A stretch of 64,000 nucleotides of DNA, from contig CACMQS010000009.1 of the NCBI GenBank assembly GCA_902615845.1, forward strand, positions 1 through 64,000. The letters are read 5' to 3'. The stretch is from an uncultured Alphaproteobacteria bacterium (lineage in GTDB: Bacteria > Pseudomonadota > Alphaproteobacteria > HIMB59 > GCA-002718135). Numbering within the stretch: the first letter of the stretch is position 1; every line of letters begins with the position of its first letter. Both the position numbers and the translations under genes were made by a program. Below, in pieces: positions 28,229 to 37,951 of the stretch. The notes under the pieces are model-generated. The model worked only from the letters and a program-made list of their open reading frames with translations, was not told the DNA's origin and ran no database searches.

Positions 28229-29424
28229 AAGTTAATAACCCAGTAGTTGAAATGGATGGAGATGAAATGACCAGAATCATCTGGAAGTACATCAAAGAAC
28301 AATTAATTTTGCCTTATCTTGATATAGATATCATATATTTTGATCTTGGAGTTATTAAAAGAAATGAAACTGATGATCAAATTACCATAGACGCAGCAGA
28401 AGCAGTAAAAAAATATGGTGTAGGAATAAAATGTGCAACAATTACACCAGATGAAAATCGAGTAGAAGAATTTAAATTAAAGCAAATGTGGCGATCGCCA
28501 AATGGAACAATTAGAAATATACTTGGGGGAACTATATTTAGACAACCAATTATATGTAAAAATGTTCCAAGAATAATCACAAATTGGAACCATCCAATTG
28601 TTGTTGCTAGGCATGCCTTTGGCGATCAATATAGAGCGACTGACACATTAGTTAATAAACCAGGGACACTTAAAATGGTTTTTGAACCTAAAGATGGATC
28701 TGAAGGATTTTCAAAAGATGTTTATGAATTTGAAAAATCTGGTGTAGCCCTATCAATGTATAATTTGGATAGTTCAATTAAAGATTTTGCTAGAGCTTGT
28801 TTTAATTACGGACTTAACCTTGGTTGGCCAGTTTACCTTTCTACTAAAAATACTATTTTAAAAGTCTACGATGGAAGATTCAAAGATTTATTTCAGGATG
28901 TATTTGATTCTGAATTTAAAAATAAGTTCAAAGAAAAAGACATAATTTATGAACACAGATTAATAGATGATATGGTGGCCTCAGCATTAAAATGGGAAGG
29001 TAATTTTATTTGGGCTTGTAAAAATTATGATGGAGATGTTCAATCAGATTCTGTTGCTCAAGGATTTGGATCACTAGGTTTAATGACAAGTGTGTTAATG
29101 ACCCCTGATGGTAAAACTGTAGAAGCTGAAGCCGCACATGGAACTGTAACTAGACATTATAGAAATCATCAGAAAGGTATAGAAACTTCAACTAATCCTA
29201 TTGCATCAATCTTTGCTTGGACAAGAGGTTTAAGTTTTAGAGGAGAATTTGATGGTAATAATGAATTAATAAATTTTGCTAAAAAATTAGAAGAAACGTG
29301 TATCAAAACTGTAGAAAGTGGTGAAATGACAAAAGATCTAGCAATATTAATTAATAAAGATCAGAAATGGTTAAACACTCAAGATTTTTTAAGCGCAATA
29401 AAAAACAATTTTCAAATTAACTAA
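28216..29424 (+). CDS. icd: NADP-dependent isocitrate dehydrogenase (eukaryote-like type)
   Basis: Icd oxidises isocitrate to 2-oxoglutarate. The opening [13 protein letters not shown], then [12 protein letters not shown], the substrate arginine-rich region, [13 protein letters not shown] and [10 protein letters not shown] identify the homodimeric type II enzyme rather than the E. coli form. The length of 402 residues fits. The stop overlaps the convergent alaS stop by eight bases. Confidence 0.96.
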   Translation: MAKIKVNNPVVEMDGDEMTRIIWKYIKEQLILPYLDIDIIYFDLGVIKRNETDDQITIDAAEAVKKYGVGIKCATITPDENRVEEFKLKQMWRSPNGTIRNILGGTIFRQPIICKNVPRIITNWNHPIVVARHAFGDQYRATDTLVNKPGTLKMVFEPKDGSEGFSKDVYEFEKSGVALSMYNLDSSIKDFARACFNYGLNLGWPVYLSTKNTILKVYDGRFKDLFQDVFDSEFKNKFKEKDIIYEHRLIDDMVASALKWEGNFIWACKNYDGDVQSDSVAQGFGSLGLMTSVLMTPDGKTVEAEAAHGTVTRHYRNHQKGIETSTNPIASIFAWTRGLSFRGEFDGNNELINFAKKLEETCIKTVESGEMTKDLAILINKDQKWLNTQDFLSAIKNNFQIN

Positions 29425-32089
29425 TAGAGTTTAATTTATCTTCTACGTATTTTATACTTTCATTAATTTGACTAACATCTGATCCTCCTCCTTGAGCAAG
29501 ATCTTTTCTACCACCCCCACCCTTGCCACCTAGAATAATTGAAATTTCTCTTATTTCTTTTGAAGCATCAAAAAGATCTGTAATATCTTCTGTAACTCCT
29601 AGCACAATAGATAGTTTATTTTCATTGTTTGAAATTATTAACGAAACACTATTTTTATTATATTGTTTTTTTTGCTCATCAATAAATGTTTTCAAAGATT
29701 TATTAGGGTAATCTTCAGCAATTAAGTATATAAAATTTAATTCTTTGATTTTTTTTACAACAATATTATCAATATTTTTTGATATAGACATATTTTGTTT
29801 TAATTTTTCGTGTATCTGAATTAATTCTTTAATTAACAAACCTTTGTCTTCAGATTCATTTTTAAAATTATAATCAGCATTAATATTTTTAATTTTATTC
29901 TTTAAATCTTCAATTTGATTATCTTGGTTTTTATTTTTTTCTAATAATTTTCTTTCTATTTCTTTAATATATTTATCCACTGCAACATTAGATACTGCTT
30001 CAATTCTTCTTATTCCAGATGCAACACTAGATTGATTAGTTATTTTAAATTTACTTATTTCACCTAATTTAACAACATGAGTTCCTCCACATAATTCTTT
30101 TGAAAAGAATGATTCATTTCCTTGACCCATTGTTACTACTCTTACTTCATCGCTATATTTTTCTCCAAACAATGCCATCGCACCTTCTTCAATAGCTTTT
30201 TTTTGATCCACAATTTTAATTTCAACAATTCCATTTTTTTGAATTTGATCATTTACAATTTCTTCAATATTCATGAGTTGATCTTTTTCAATTGGATTAT
30301 TGTGACTAAAATCAAATCTAAGTTTTTCTGAATTTACAAGTGAGCCCTTCTGCGTGACATGCTTGCCCAGTATTTTTCTAAGAGCAGCATGTAATAAATG
30401 AGTTGAAGAATGATTATATTTAATAAAATCTCTATTCAATGTATTAATTCTTGCTTTAATAGTATCTTCAATTTCGCATTCACCACTAATTACTTTACCT
30501 TTGTGAAGAAAATAGTTTCCAAATATTTTTGTAGTATTCATAACTTCAAACTTAAAGTTATCATTTTCAAAAAAACCATGATCTCCCACCTGACCACCAC
30601 TTTCTCCATAAAAAGGTGTTTGATTTAATATTATAATTGCTTCTTGATCTTTTTTAATTTTATCTACTGACTTACTTTCTGATATTATTGAAATTATTTT
30701 ACAATCAGCTTCCATATCAGAATATCCTAAAAATTCTGTTGGATCTATTTTAGAAGTTATATCAAACCAAATGCCTTCATCCTCGATGTCTCCTGTACCT
30801 TTCCAACTTTGTCTTGCTCTTTCCTTTTGATCTAACATTTTTTGTTCAAATGTTTTTATATCGACTTCAATATTTTTACTTTTCAAATAATCTTGTGTTA
30901 AATCTAAGGGAAATCCATAGGTGTCGTATAATTTAAATGCTACTTCTCCATTAAATATATTTGTTGAGTTAGAAATTTCCTCATCTAAAATTTTAATTCC
31001 TTTTTCAACAGTTTCCTTAAATTTAGTTTCTTCATTCATTAATGTATTAGTAATGAGATCTTTTGCTCTATCTAATTCAGGATATGAATTTTTAATTCCA
31101 TCTAAAAAAATAGGAAATAGCTTATGAAATACAGGCTCTTCATTACCTAGAGAATGAGCGTGTCGCATTCCTCTTCTCATTATTCTTCGTAAGACGTATC
31201 CTCTACCTTCATTTGAAGGCATTACTCCATCGGCAATTAAAAAAGAGGAAGATTTTAAGTGATCAGCAATTACTCTGTGACTAGGATTTGTTATTGAACT
31301 TTCATCGCCACATAGTTTTGTTGATTCATTTATAATTGGTTGAAATAAATCTGTAGAATAATTATCGTTAGAACCATCTAGAAGAGCTGTCATTCTCTCT
31401 AACCCCATTCCAGTATCAATTGAGGGTTTTGGTAGATTTATTCTCTCGGATTTAGATATTTGCTCATATTGCATAAATACTAAATTCCATATTTCTATAA
31501 ATCTATCACCATCTTCGTTTGGAGAACCTGGGGGGCCTCCTTCGTATTTATCACCATGATCATAAAATATTTCAGAACATGGGCCGCAAGGACCAGTTTC
31601 ACCCATTGACCAAAAATTATCAGATGTACTAATTTTAATAATTTTATTTTCAGATAAACCAGCTATTTTTTTCCATAAATCAAAAGCTTCCTGATCATCA
31701 GAGTAAACAGTTACCAATAGTCTATCTTTATTTATTGAATATTCTTTAGTAATTAGATTCCAAGCTAGTTCTATGGCCAACTCTTTAAAATAATCTCCAA
31801 AAGAGAAATTACCTAACATTTCAAAAAAAGTATGGTGTCTTGTAGTGTATCCTACATTTTCTAAATCATTATGCTTACCACCTGCTCTTACACATTTCTG
31901 AGCAGTAGTCGCTCTTTTATAATCTCTTGTTTCTTTACCTGTAAAAATATTTTTAAATTGTACCATTCCAGAGTTAGCAAACATTAGAGTAGGATCATTA
32001 TCTGGTACTAGAGAACTAGAATGAACAACTTCATGTCCATTTTTTTTAAAATAATTGAGAAATGTTGACCTAATCTGATTAGAATTCAT
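29417..32089 (-). CDS. alaS: Alanyl-tRNA synthetase
   Basis: AlaS charges tRNA-Ala. The catalytic domain begins [17 protein letters not shown], with [10 protein letters not shown] and [14 protein letters not shown]. The editing domain carries [12 protein letters not shown] and the zinc-site ELCGGTHV, followed by the C-Ala domain ending [12 protein letters not shown]. Length (890) is normal. It stands 85 bases downstream of recA, separated from it by a clear terminator. Confidence 0.97.
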   Translation of the reverse strand: MNSNQIRSTFLNYFKKNGHEVVHSSSLVPDNDPTLMFANSGMVQFKNIFTGKETRDYKRATTAQKCVRAGGKHNDLENVGYTTRHHTFFEMLGNFSFGDYFKELAIELAWNLITKEYSINKDRLLVTVYSDDQEAFDLWKKIAGLSENKIIKISTSDNFWSMGETGPCGPCSEIFYDHGDKYEGGPPGSPNEDGDRFIEIWNLVFMQYEQISKSERINLPKPSIDTGMGLERMTALLDGSNDNYSTDLFQPIINESTKLCGDESSITNPSHRVIADHLKSSSFLIADGVMPSNEGRGYVLRRIMRRGMRHAHSLGNEEPVFHKLFPIFLDGIKNSYPELDRAKDLITNTLMNEETKFKETVEKGIKILDEEISNSTNIFNGEVAFKLYDTYGFPLDLTQDYLKSKNIEVDIKTFEQKMLDQKERARQSWKGTGDIEDEGIWFDITSKIDPTEFLGYSDMEADCKIISIISESKSVDKIKKDQEAIIILNQTPFYGESGGQVGDHGFFENDNFKFEVMNTTKIFGNYFLHKGKVISGECEIEDTIKARINTLNRDFIKYNHSSTHLLHAALRKILGKHVTQKGSLVNSEKLRFDFSHNNPIEKDQLMNIEEIVNDQIQKNGIVEIKIVDQKKAIEEGAMALFGEKYSDEVRVVTMGQGNESFFSKELCGGTHVVKLGEISKFKITNQSSVASGIRRIEAVSNVAVDKYIKEIERKLLEKNKNQDNQIEDLKNKIKNINADYNFKNESEDKGLLIKELIQIHEKLKQNMSISKNIDNIVVKKIKELNFIYLIAEDYPNKSLKTFIDEQKKQYNKNSVSLIISNNENKLSIVLGVTEDITDLFDASKEIREISIILGGKGGGGRKDLAQGGGSDVSQINESIKYVEDKLNSIS

Positions 32090-32127
32090 GAAAAGGTATT
32101 ATAACTTGAAAACTCTATTGTCTAAAT

Positions 32128-32155
32128 AAAAAAGCGCCTATTATGAAATAGGCGC
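32128..32155 (-). terminator. Rho-independent terminator of recA
   Basis: On the minus strand a nine-base perfect stem of AATAGGCGC/GCGCCTATT type (plus-strand arms 32134-32142 and 32147-32155, four-base loop) is followed directly by six U residues (32133-32128). It sits 19 bases after the recA stop. This is the only textbook intrinsic terminator I found in the window. Confidence 0.92.
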
Positions 32156-32174
32156 CAGACAAAAATAATATTTA

Positions 32175-33287
32175 TTATTCTTTTATTTCTTCAGCTTCTT
32201 TAGCTTCTTTTTCTTTTTCTTTATTCTCTACTTTTCCTTCCATCATAGCTTTTTCAACTATTCCAGCATTTTGTAGAATTTGATTTTCAATTTCTTTAGC
32301 TATAGTGGGATTATCATTAAGAAAGTTTTTAACGTTTTCTCTACCTTGTCCTATTTTAGTATTTTTGTATGCAAACCATGATCCTGATTTATCAATGATT
32401 TCTGCTTTGACACCTAAATCAACTAATTCACCTAATTTAGATATACCCTCTCCGTACATTATATCAAATTCAACAACTTTGAATGGAGGTGCGACTTTAT
32501 TTTTAACTATCTTTACTCTAGTTTGATTTCCTATGATTTCATCTTTATCTTTAATTGCACCAATTCTTCTAATGTCCATTCTTACGGAAGAATAAAATTT
32601 TAAAGCATTACCGCCTGTAGTTGTCTCAGGACTACCAAACATAACACCAATTTTCATTCTAAGTTGATTTATGAATACAACTAAAGTGTTTGATTGAGCA
32701 ATAGAACTTGTGAGTTTTCTTAAAGCCTGACTCATCAATCTAGCTTGCAAGCCAGGTAATGAATCTCCCATATCGCCTTCTAATTCAGCTCTTGGTACAA
32801 GTGCTGCAACTGAGTCAATAATTAACACATCAATACCTCCAGATTTAATGAGAGAATCCGCAATTTCTAAACCCTGCTCACCTGTGTCAGGCTGGGAAAT
32901 TAATAATTCTTCTAAATTTACACCTAATTTCTTAGCATATGCTGGATCTAAAGCATGCTCTGCATCTATAAATGCACAATTACCACCTTGTTTTTGAGAC
33001 TCTGCAACAATATGAGTGGCTAAAGTAGTTTTACCAGAACTTTCAGGCCCATAAATTTCAATAATTCTCCCCTTTGGAACTCCTCCAATACCAAGAGCTA
33101 TATCAAGCCCTAATGAACCGGTAGATATTGCTTCAATATCTACATTTGTTTTAGAGCCCAATTTCATTATTGAGCCTTTTCCATAATTTTTCTCTATTAG
33201 GCTTACAGCTGCTTCTAGAGATTTACTTCTGTTTTCTTTATCCATTGAATTTTCGTTATTTACTACTTTTAATTTAGCTTGAGACAT
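32175..33287 (-). CDS. recA: Recombinase RecA
   Basis: RecA forms filaments on single-stranded DNA for recombination and SOS signalling. Walker [10 protein letters not shown] (residues 80-88), Walker [13 protein letters not shown], the L1 region and the L2 loop [17 protein letters not shown] are intact. It has 370 residues and ends in a highly charged Glu/Lys tail. A GGAG ribosome site precedes the ATG. A GTTC-N7-GTTC box lies 86 bases upstream and an intrinsic terminator downstream, so it is a monocistronic, probably SOS-regulated gene. Confidence 0.98.
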   Translation of the reverse strand: MSQAKLKVVNNENSMDKENRSKSLEAAVSLIEKNYGKGSIMKLGSKTNVDIEAISTGSLGLDIALGIGGVPKGRIIEIYGPESSGKTTLATHIVAESQKQGGNCAFIDAEHALDPAYAKKLGVNLEELLISQPDTGEQGLEIADSLIKSGGIDVLIIDSVAALVPRAELEGDMGDSLPGLQARLMSQALRKLTSSIAQSNTLVVFINQLRMKIGVMFGSPETTTGGNALKFYSSVRMDIRRIGAIKDKDEIIGNQTRVKIVKNKVAPPFKVVEFDIMYGEGISKLGELVDLGVKAEIIDKSGSWFAYKNTKIGQGRENVKNFLNDNPTIAKEIENQILQNAGIVEKAMMEGKVENKEKEKEAKEAEEIKE

Positions 33288-33372
33288 TACATTTCTCCAT
33301 TAATTTCCTATGTTTTTATTAAGATTCTTGCAAATCATGTTTACTTGTACACGTTTTGTTCTATTTTTAAAA

Positions 33373-33387
33373 GTTCTATTTTTGTTC
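33373..33387 (-). promoter_or_regulatory. Alphaproteobacterial LexA (SOS) box upstream of recA
   Basis: The plus strand reads GTTC, seven bases, GTTC; the minus strand gives GAAC-N7-GAAC, the established alphaproteobacterial LexA operator. It lies 86 bases before the recA start and just downstream of a candidate -10 box, where bound repressor would block transcription. A further GTTC at 33358-33361 is spaced 11 bases from the box and is not part of a canonical site. Confidence 0.82.
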
Positions 33388-33388
33388 T

Positions 33389-33416
33389 TTTATAAAAATT
33401 TAATTAAAATATTGAA
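33389..33416 (-). promoter_or_regulatory. Candidate recA promoter
   Basis: On the minus strand TTCAAT (33416-33411) and TATAAA (33394-33389) are separated by 16 bases. The -35 box is weak, but the position immediately before the LexA box, which would cover the transcription start, makes the pair plausible. The AT-richness of the gap means chance matches are common. Confidence 0.4.
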
Positions 33417-33501
33417 AAATATGAATTATTTATAATTAATAATATTTCAATATTGCTTGAATAAATAAAATCATTTGATAAATCAGCAGCGTTTTAAAGT
33501 T

Positions 33502-33909
33502 ATGACTAAATTACCTAAAAATTATAAACCAACTCAGAAAGAAAAATTCATGAATGCGAAAATGAAAGAATATTTTAGGCAAAAATTAGTAAGTTGGAAA
33601 AAAGATTTGCTCAAGGAGTCATCTCAAACTTTAAATAATCTTCAGAATGAAAATGAAGCAAAACCAGACATAACTGATAGAGCATCTGAAGAAATAGATA
33701 GATCTTTCGAACTTAGAACTAGAGATAGAGAAAGAAAGCTAATTAATAAAATTGATGCCGCCCTTCAAAGAATTGAAGATGGTTCTTATGGTTATTGCGA
33801 TGAAACAGGTGATCCAATTAGTATCAAAAGATTAGAAGCAAGACCAGTTGCAACATTGAGTTTAGAAGCTCAAGAAATGCATGAAAAAGCAGAAAAAAGA
33901 ATTAGTTAA
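33502..33909 (+). CDS. dksA: DksA-type RNA polymerase-binding regulator
   Basis: DksA binds the RNA polymerase secondary channel and acts with ppGpp. The 135-residue protein has the coiled-coil region with DITDRASEEIDRSFELRTRDRERKL, seen in pieces, and the globular GYCDETGDPI segment. Of the four zinc cysteines of E. coli DksA only the first remains (CDET), with serine and alanine at the second pair, a pattern known from alphaproteobacteria. The ATG at 33502 fits the family N-terminus; a TTG at 33475 is rejected. Confidence 0.9.
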   Translation: MTKLPKNYKPTQKEKFMNAKMKEYFRQKLVSWKKDLLKESSQTLNNLQNENEAKPDITDRASEEIDRSFELRTRDRERKLINKIDAALQRIEDGSYGYCDETGDPISIKRLEARPVATLSLEAQEMHEKAEKRIS

Positions 33910-33919
33910 TTTTTTTTAA

Positions 33920-34117
33920 ATGTCAGATTTTTATATAGGTGATCTTACACCAGGTACTTTTGTTGTAAATGTAAGTAAAGAAAAAGAATGGGGAATTGGT
34001 CAAGTACAATCATGTATTAATAATATCGTTACAATTAATTTTGAAAATGTTGGAAAAAAAACTATTAACCCTAGAGAAGTTGAATTAAAAATAATTAATA
34101 TAAATGCAACTAATTGA
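33920..34117 (+). CDS. DUF3553 family small protein
   Basis: A 65-residue protein matching DUF3553: an opening LTPGTFVVN, then EWGIGQVQS, ITVNFENVGKK-like TINFENVGKK and a closing NPREVEL. The fold is probably a small SH3-like barrel resembling domains found in CarD and UvrD C-termini. Function is unknown. It overlaps moaA by 14 bases, which suggests co-translation. Confidence 0.75.
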   Translation: MSDFYIGDLTPGTFVVNVSKEKEWGIGQVQSCINNIVTINFENVGKKTINPREVELKIININATN

Positions 34118-35096
34118 TCAGTATTTGAGAAAAGTAAATTATCTGAGAGTATCTGTTACAGATAGATGTGATTTGAGATGTGTTTATTGTATGAAAGAAA
34201 AAATGCAATTTCTTCCTCGAAAAGACATACTTACTTTAGAAGAAATTGAAAGGTTATGTGACAACTTTATAGAACTCGGAGTTGAAAAAATTAGATTAAC
34301 TGGGGGTGAGCCTTTGGTAAGAAATGATATTATAAAATTAATTGATAAACTTAATACCAAAAAAGAAAAAACAAATCTAAAGGAAATAACCCTTACAACA
34401 AATGGTACATTATTAAAAAAATATGCAAAACTACTGAAGCTAAATGGTATTAATAGGATTAATGTTTCTCTAGATACAATTAATCCTGAAAAATATAATA
34501 AAATTACAAGATTTGGAAATATTGAAAAAGTTTTTGATGGAATTAATGAAGCACTTGATAACAACATAAAAATTAAAATTAATACTGTAGTAATTAAAGA
34601 TTTTAATGAAAATGAAATTGAAGAATTAATAAATTGGACTAGTAATAAAAAAATTGATCTTACATTTATCGAAGTAATGCCAATGGAAGAAACAGATATA
34701 TCAAGGGAATATCAGTTTATCTCATTATCTGATACTTTTTCAAAACTAGACAAAATATATAATTTTTCTAAGATTGATTATAGTACAGGAGGTCCAGCAA
34801 GATTTTATACTAGTGATTTAGTTTCTAATAAAATTGGGTTTATAAGTCCTTTAACAAATAATTTTTGTGCCTCTTGCAATAGAGTAAGAATATCGAGCAC
34901 TGGTAAACTTTTCATGTGCCTTGGTCAGAATGACTTTGTTGATTTTAGAGAAATAATGAGAAAAGATTATAGTGATGACTATATAAAAGAAAAAATTAAG
35001 TTTGCTCTTAATATTAAACCAAAACAACATGATTTTATGATTGGAGAAAAAATTAATAAATATATGAAAAGACATATGAACGTAACAGGTGGATAA
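34104..35096 (+). CDS. moaA: GTP 3',8-cyclase
   Basis: MoaA is a radical-SAM enzyme starting molybdenum-cofactor synthesis. The first 4Fe-4S cluster cysteines are C22, C26 and C29 in DRCDLRCVYC, and the C-terminal cluster lies in FCASCNRVRIS with a later cysteine in LFMCLG. The protein ends in the conserved GG dipeptide required for catalysis. Length (330) is normal. No other cofactor-synthesis genes are in the window apart from the related CinA domain. The stop shares one base with the nadK start. Confidence 0.96.
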   Translation: MQLIDQYLRKVNYLRVSVTDRCDLRCVYCMKEKMQFLPRKDILTLEEIERLCDNFIELGVEKIRLTGGEPLVRNDIIKLIDKLNTKKEKTNLKEITLTTNGTLLKKYAKLLKLNGINRINVSLDTINPEKYNKITRFGNIEKVFDGINEALDNNIKIKINTVVIKDFNENEIEELINWTSNKKIDLTFIEVMPMEETDISREYQFISLSDTFSKLDKIYNFSKIDYSTGGPARFYTSDLVSNKIGFISPLTNNFCASCNRVRISSTGKLFMCLGQNDFVDFREIMRKDYSDDYIKEKIKFALNIKPKQHDFMIGEKINKYMKRHMNVTGG

Positions 35097-35854
35097 TGAA
35101 ATTTCATTTTTTATCATCAAATAATCCTGAGGCAAAAAATACAGAAAAAAAACTAATAGAATTATTTGGACAAAATTCTGTGGAAGATGCCGATTACATT
35201 ATTCCAATTGGAGGAGATGGATTACTTTTAAAATCACTTCATAATTTTAATAAACTAAACAAACCATTTTTTGGAATAAACTTTGGTTCAATTGGCTTTT
35301 TAATGAATAATCTTAGTAATGAAAATTTAAATGACATGATTACCAATGCTAAAAAATCTACTTTTAAACCATTAAAAATGACTGCACAAAGTGTTAATAA
35401 TGAAATCTTTGAGGCATATGCATATAATGAAGTTTCTCTTATGAGGCAGACTCATTTGGCATCAAAAATTAAAATCAAAATAAATGAGAAAGTAAAAATG
35501 GAAGAATTGATATGTGATGGCGTTTTGTTATCTACATCAGCTGGAAGTACAGCTTATAATCTATCCGCACATGGTAGTATTCTACCTTTAGACTCAAATA
35601 TACTTGCATTAACTCCAATCAGTGCCTTTAGACCAAGGAGATGGAGAGGTGCTCTGTTATCTGAAATTAGTAAAATTGATTTTGAAGTGTTAAATAATGA
35701 TGAACGCTCATCTAGCGTAACTGCAGACAATGTTGAGTTTAGAGATATTAGTAGAGTCAATATTGTATCTTCAGATGAAAATAAATGCACTGTATTGTTC
35801 GATAGTAAGCACTCTATTGAAGATAAAATTTTGAATGAACAATTTAATTTTTAA
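35096..35854 (+). CDS. nadK: NAD kinase
   Basis: NadK phosphorylates NAD to NADP. The GGDG motif lies at residues 39-42, followed by GINFGSIGFL, the NEVSLMR segment and STSAGSTAYNLSAHGSIL, all family hallmarks. The 252-residue length is standard for alphaproteobacteria. Its ATG overlaps the moaA stop (TAATG), so translation is coupled. Confidence 0.95.
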   Translation: MKFHFLSSNNPEAKNTEKKLIELFGQNSVEDADYIIPIGGDGLLLKSLHNFNKLNKPFFGINFGSIGFLMNNLSNENLNDMITNAKKSTFKPLKMTAQSVNNEIFEAYAYNEVSLMRQTHLASKIKIKINEKVKMEELICDGVLLSTSAGSTAYNLSAHGSILPLDSNILALTPISAFRPRRWRGALLSEISKIDFEVLNNDERSSSVTADNVEFRDISRVNIVSSDENKCTVLFDSKHSIEDKILNEQFNF

Positions 35855-35856
35855 GA

Positions 35857-36231
35857 TCAAATTTTTTTAAAAATACAAATCTTGTTGCCATCTAAATCCC
35901 TTAAATATGCATAATAATCTTTACCATGTCTGGGTCCAGGCATTCCTTCATCTTTTGCTCCAAGACTAATTCCAATTTTATAAAATTCATTAACAGTTTT
36001 TTTAGAATTAGCTTTAAAAGTAATCATTGTACCATTTCCTATGGTTGCTTTTTTTTTGTTATGAGGTCTAATCAAGTATAATTCTATTATTTTAGGGGTT
36101 TCTTTTTTAGCATAACCATAATATCGATTATGAGATAAAACTTTTTTAATTTTTAGAGGTTTTAAAATTTTATTATAAAATGCAGATGATTTTTTTAAAT
36201 TATTTGTCCCAATGGTAATAAAAGCAAACAT
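35857..36231 (-). CDS. VOC superfamily (glyoxalase/dioxygenase-like) protein
   Basis: A 124-residue protein with two beta-alpha-beta-beta-beta modules: FITIGTNNLKKSSAFYNKIL at the start and YYAYLRDLDGNKICIF at the end. This is the small lactoylglutathione-lyase-like type common in alphaproteobacteria. Reaction and substrate cannot be inferred. It is convergent with nadK, two bases apart, and adjacent to the tRNA gene. Confidence 0.82.
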   Translation of the reverse strand: MFAFITIGTNNLKKSSAFYNKILKPLKIKKVLSHNRYYGYAKKETPKIIELYLIRPHNKKKATIGNGTMITFKANSKKTVNEFYKIGISLGAKDEGMPGPRHGKDYYAYLRDLDGNKICIFKKI

Positions 36232-36242
36232 AATTTAGAGAT

Positions 36243-36327
36243 TGGTAGCCTCGGCCGGACTTGAACCGGCACTCCCAAAAGGGCAAGGATTTTAAGTCCT
36301 TTGTGTCTACCATTCCACCACGAGGCC
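36243..36327 (-). tRNA. tRNA-Leu (anticodon UAA)
   Basis: On the minus strand the seven-base acceptor GGCCTCG pairs with CGAGGCT (first pair G-U), D-arm stem GTG/CAC, anticodon stem AAGGA/TCCTT around loop CTTAAAA giving UAA, a long variable arm with stem CCC/GGG (class II), T-arm GCCGG-TTCAAGT-CCGGC, discriminator A and genomically encoded CCA. It reads UUA, expected to be the dominant leucine codon in this AT-rich genome. Confidence 0.97.
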
Positions 36328-36343
36328 TAATTTTGGACTAATA

Positions 36344-37090
36344 TCAAACTATAGAACTTTTTCCACCATTTAATTCAATCATCTTAGTTATATCATCAAC
36401 TATTGGTTGGATAGATTTCATATCCCATGATGAAACAACTATGTTAACACCACCTGTTTTAGCTGCAAGATTAAAATATGGGTAACTACCGATTGATGCA
36501 TTTGCATAATTGTTTTGAATATTTTTTAAATTTTTTGCAATTTTACTTTCGTATAAATTTGTATTAATTGTTGTAACAAGTCTTGGGTTACCTTTTTTAA
36601 TTTTTTTCAATAATTCCTCAAACATAACTTGCATTATTTCTGGCACACCTGGTAAAACATAAATATTTTTTACAATAAATCCTGGTGCAGCAGTCATTGG
36701 ATTTAAAATAAGCTCTGAACCAAATGGCATTTTGGCCATTCTTTGCCTACTTTCATTAAATTCACCTTTTGGATAATAATTTTCAAGAATCTCAAAAGCC
36801 ATTTTATTTGTTTCATATTGTAAATTAAAGGCTTCAGATATACTTTCTGAAGTTATATCATCATGAGTTGGTCCAATTCCTCCTGTAGTAAAAACATAAG
36901 AATATTTTGAGCTATATTTTAAAACATTTTCTATTATTGTTTTTTTATCATCCTGAATAACAATAACTTCTTCTAACTTAATACCAGCTTCTAATAATTT
37001 TTTTGCAATGTAATTTGAGTTTGTATCTTGAGTTCTACCAGAAAGTATCTCATCACCAATAACAATAACTCCTGCACTAAAAGAACTCAT
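36344..37090 (-). CDS. cinA: CinA-like molybdopterin-binding domain protein (competence/damage-inducible A, short form)
   Basis: A 248-residue protein comprising only the N-terminal CinA domain: VIGDEILSGRTQDTNSNYIA, FTTGGIGPTHDDITSE and the VLPGVPEIM segment. The C-terminal nicotinamide-nucleotide amidohydrolase domain of full-length CinA is absent, which is the usual short alphaproteobacterial form. The N-terminal domain of some CinA proteins has ADP-ribose pyrophosphatase activity. The tRNA-Leu gene lies downstream on the same strand... order is cinA then outward to the VOC gene, with the tRNA between. Confidence 0.85.
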   Translation of the reverse strand: MSSFSAGVIVIGDEILSGRTQDTNSNYIAKKLLEAGIKLEEVIVIQDDKKTIIENVLKYSSKYSYVFTTGGIGPTHDDITSESISEAFNLQYETNKMAFEILENYYPKGEFNESRQRMAKMPFGSELILNPMTAAPGFIVKNIYVLPGVPEIMQVMFEELLKKIKKGNPRLVTTINTNLYESKIAKNLKNIQNNYANASIGSYPYFNLAAKTGGVNIVVSSWDMKSIQPIVDDITKMIELNGGKSSIV

Positions 37091-37147
37091 ATGATTAATT
37101 GATATTTTCTATATATTATTTATTAATCGTAAGTAATTATTTTTTAA

Positions 37148-37942
37148 ATGAGAAACAACAATATCCCAATACATACTAAAAAAGATTTTGAGGGCATGAG
37201 AGAAGCTGGTTCTTTAGCTGCTGATGTTCTAGATTCTTTAAGTGAAAAGATTGTTCCAGGAATAAGTACTCAAGAAATAAATGACATATGTCATGATCAA
37301 ATTATTCAAAACAAAGCAATACCAGCTCCTTTAAATTATAAAGGTTTCCCAAAATCAGTTTGTACATCTGTAAATCATGTTGTTTGTCATGGAATTCCTT
37401 CTGAAAGAAAAATTCTATCTGATGGTGATATAGTAAATGTAGATGTAACAGTTATTCTAAATGGTTGGCATGGTGATAGCTCCAGAATGTTTGTTGCAGG
37501 AAAGACAAATAAAAAAAATTATGAATTTTTAAAAATAACTTATGAATCTTTATTAATTGGTATTAGTGAAGCTAAACCTGGTAAGCATATTGGTGATATT
37601 GGAAATAAAATTCAGAAACTTGCTGAAGGAAAAGGTTATTCTGTAGTAAGAGATTTTTGTGGTCATGGAATTGGAAAAGAATTTCATACTCCACCTAGTG
37701 TTTTACACTTTGGAGAACCAGGTGAGGGACCAATCTTAGAGCCTGGAATGTTTTTAACAATTGAACCAATGATTAATTTAGGTGGGTGGCAAACAAAAAT
37801 ACTAAATGATGGATGGACAGCTGTAACAAAAGATAAATCTTTATCTGCTCAATTCGAGCATACAATTGGAATAACAGAAGAAGGAAATGAAATATTTACA
37901 TTATCTAAAAACAATACATCTTTTCCAATAAAGGATGTATAA
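37148..37942 (+). CDS. map: Methionine aminopeptidase, type I
   Basis: Map removes the initiator methionine from nascent proteins. The five metal ligands occur in the usual contexts: DGDIVNVDV, WHGDSSRMF, CGHGIGKEFH, LTIEPM and QFEHTIGI. Length (264) is standard for type Ia. It is divergent from cinA across 57 AT-rich bases that must hold both promoters, and purB follows nine bases later. Confidence 0.96.
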   Translation: MRNNNIPIHTKKDFEGMREAGSLAADVLDSLSEKIVPGISTQEINDICHDQIIQNKAIPAPLNYKGFPKSVCTSVNHVVCHGIPSERKILSDGDIVNVDVTVILNGWHGDSSRMFVAGKTNKKNYEFLKITYESLLIGISEAKPGKHIGDIGNKIQKLAEGKGYSVVRDFCGHGIGKEFHTPPSVLHFGEPGEGPILEPGMFLTIEPMINLGGWQTKILNDGWTAVTKDKSLSAQFEHTIGITEEGNEIFTLSKNNTSFPIKDV

Positions 37943-37951
37943 GTAGATTAA

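Noticed and set aside
33358..33376. Second LexA box formed by GTTC at 33358 and GTTC at 33373
   Set aside because: The spacer is 11 bases, not the seven required; only the 33373-33387 pair fits.
33412..33436. dksA promoter TTGAAA...TATAAT on the plus strand
   Set aside because: The spacer is only 13 bases, too short for a sigma-70 promoter.
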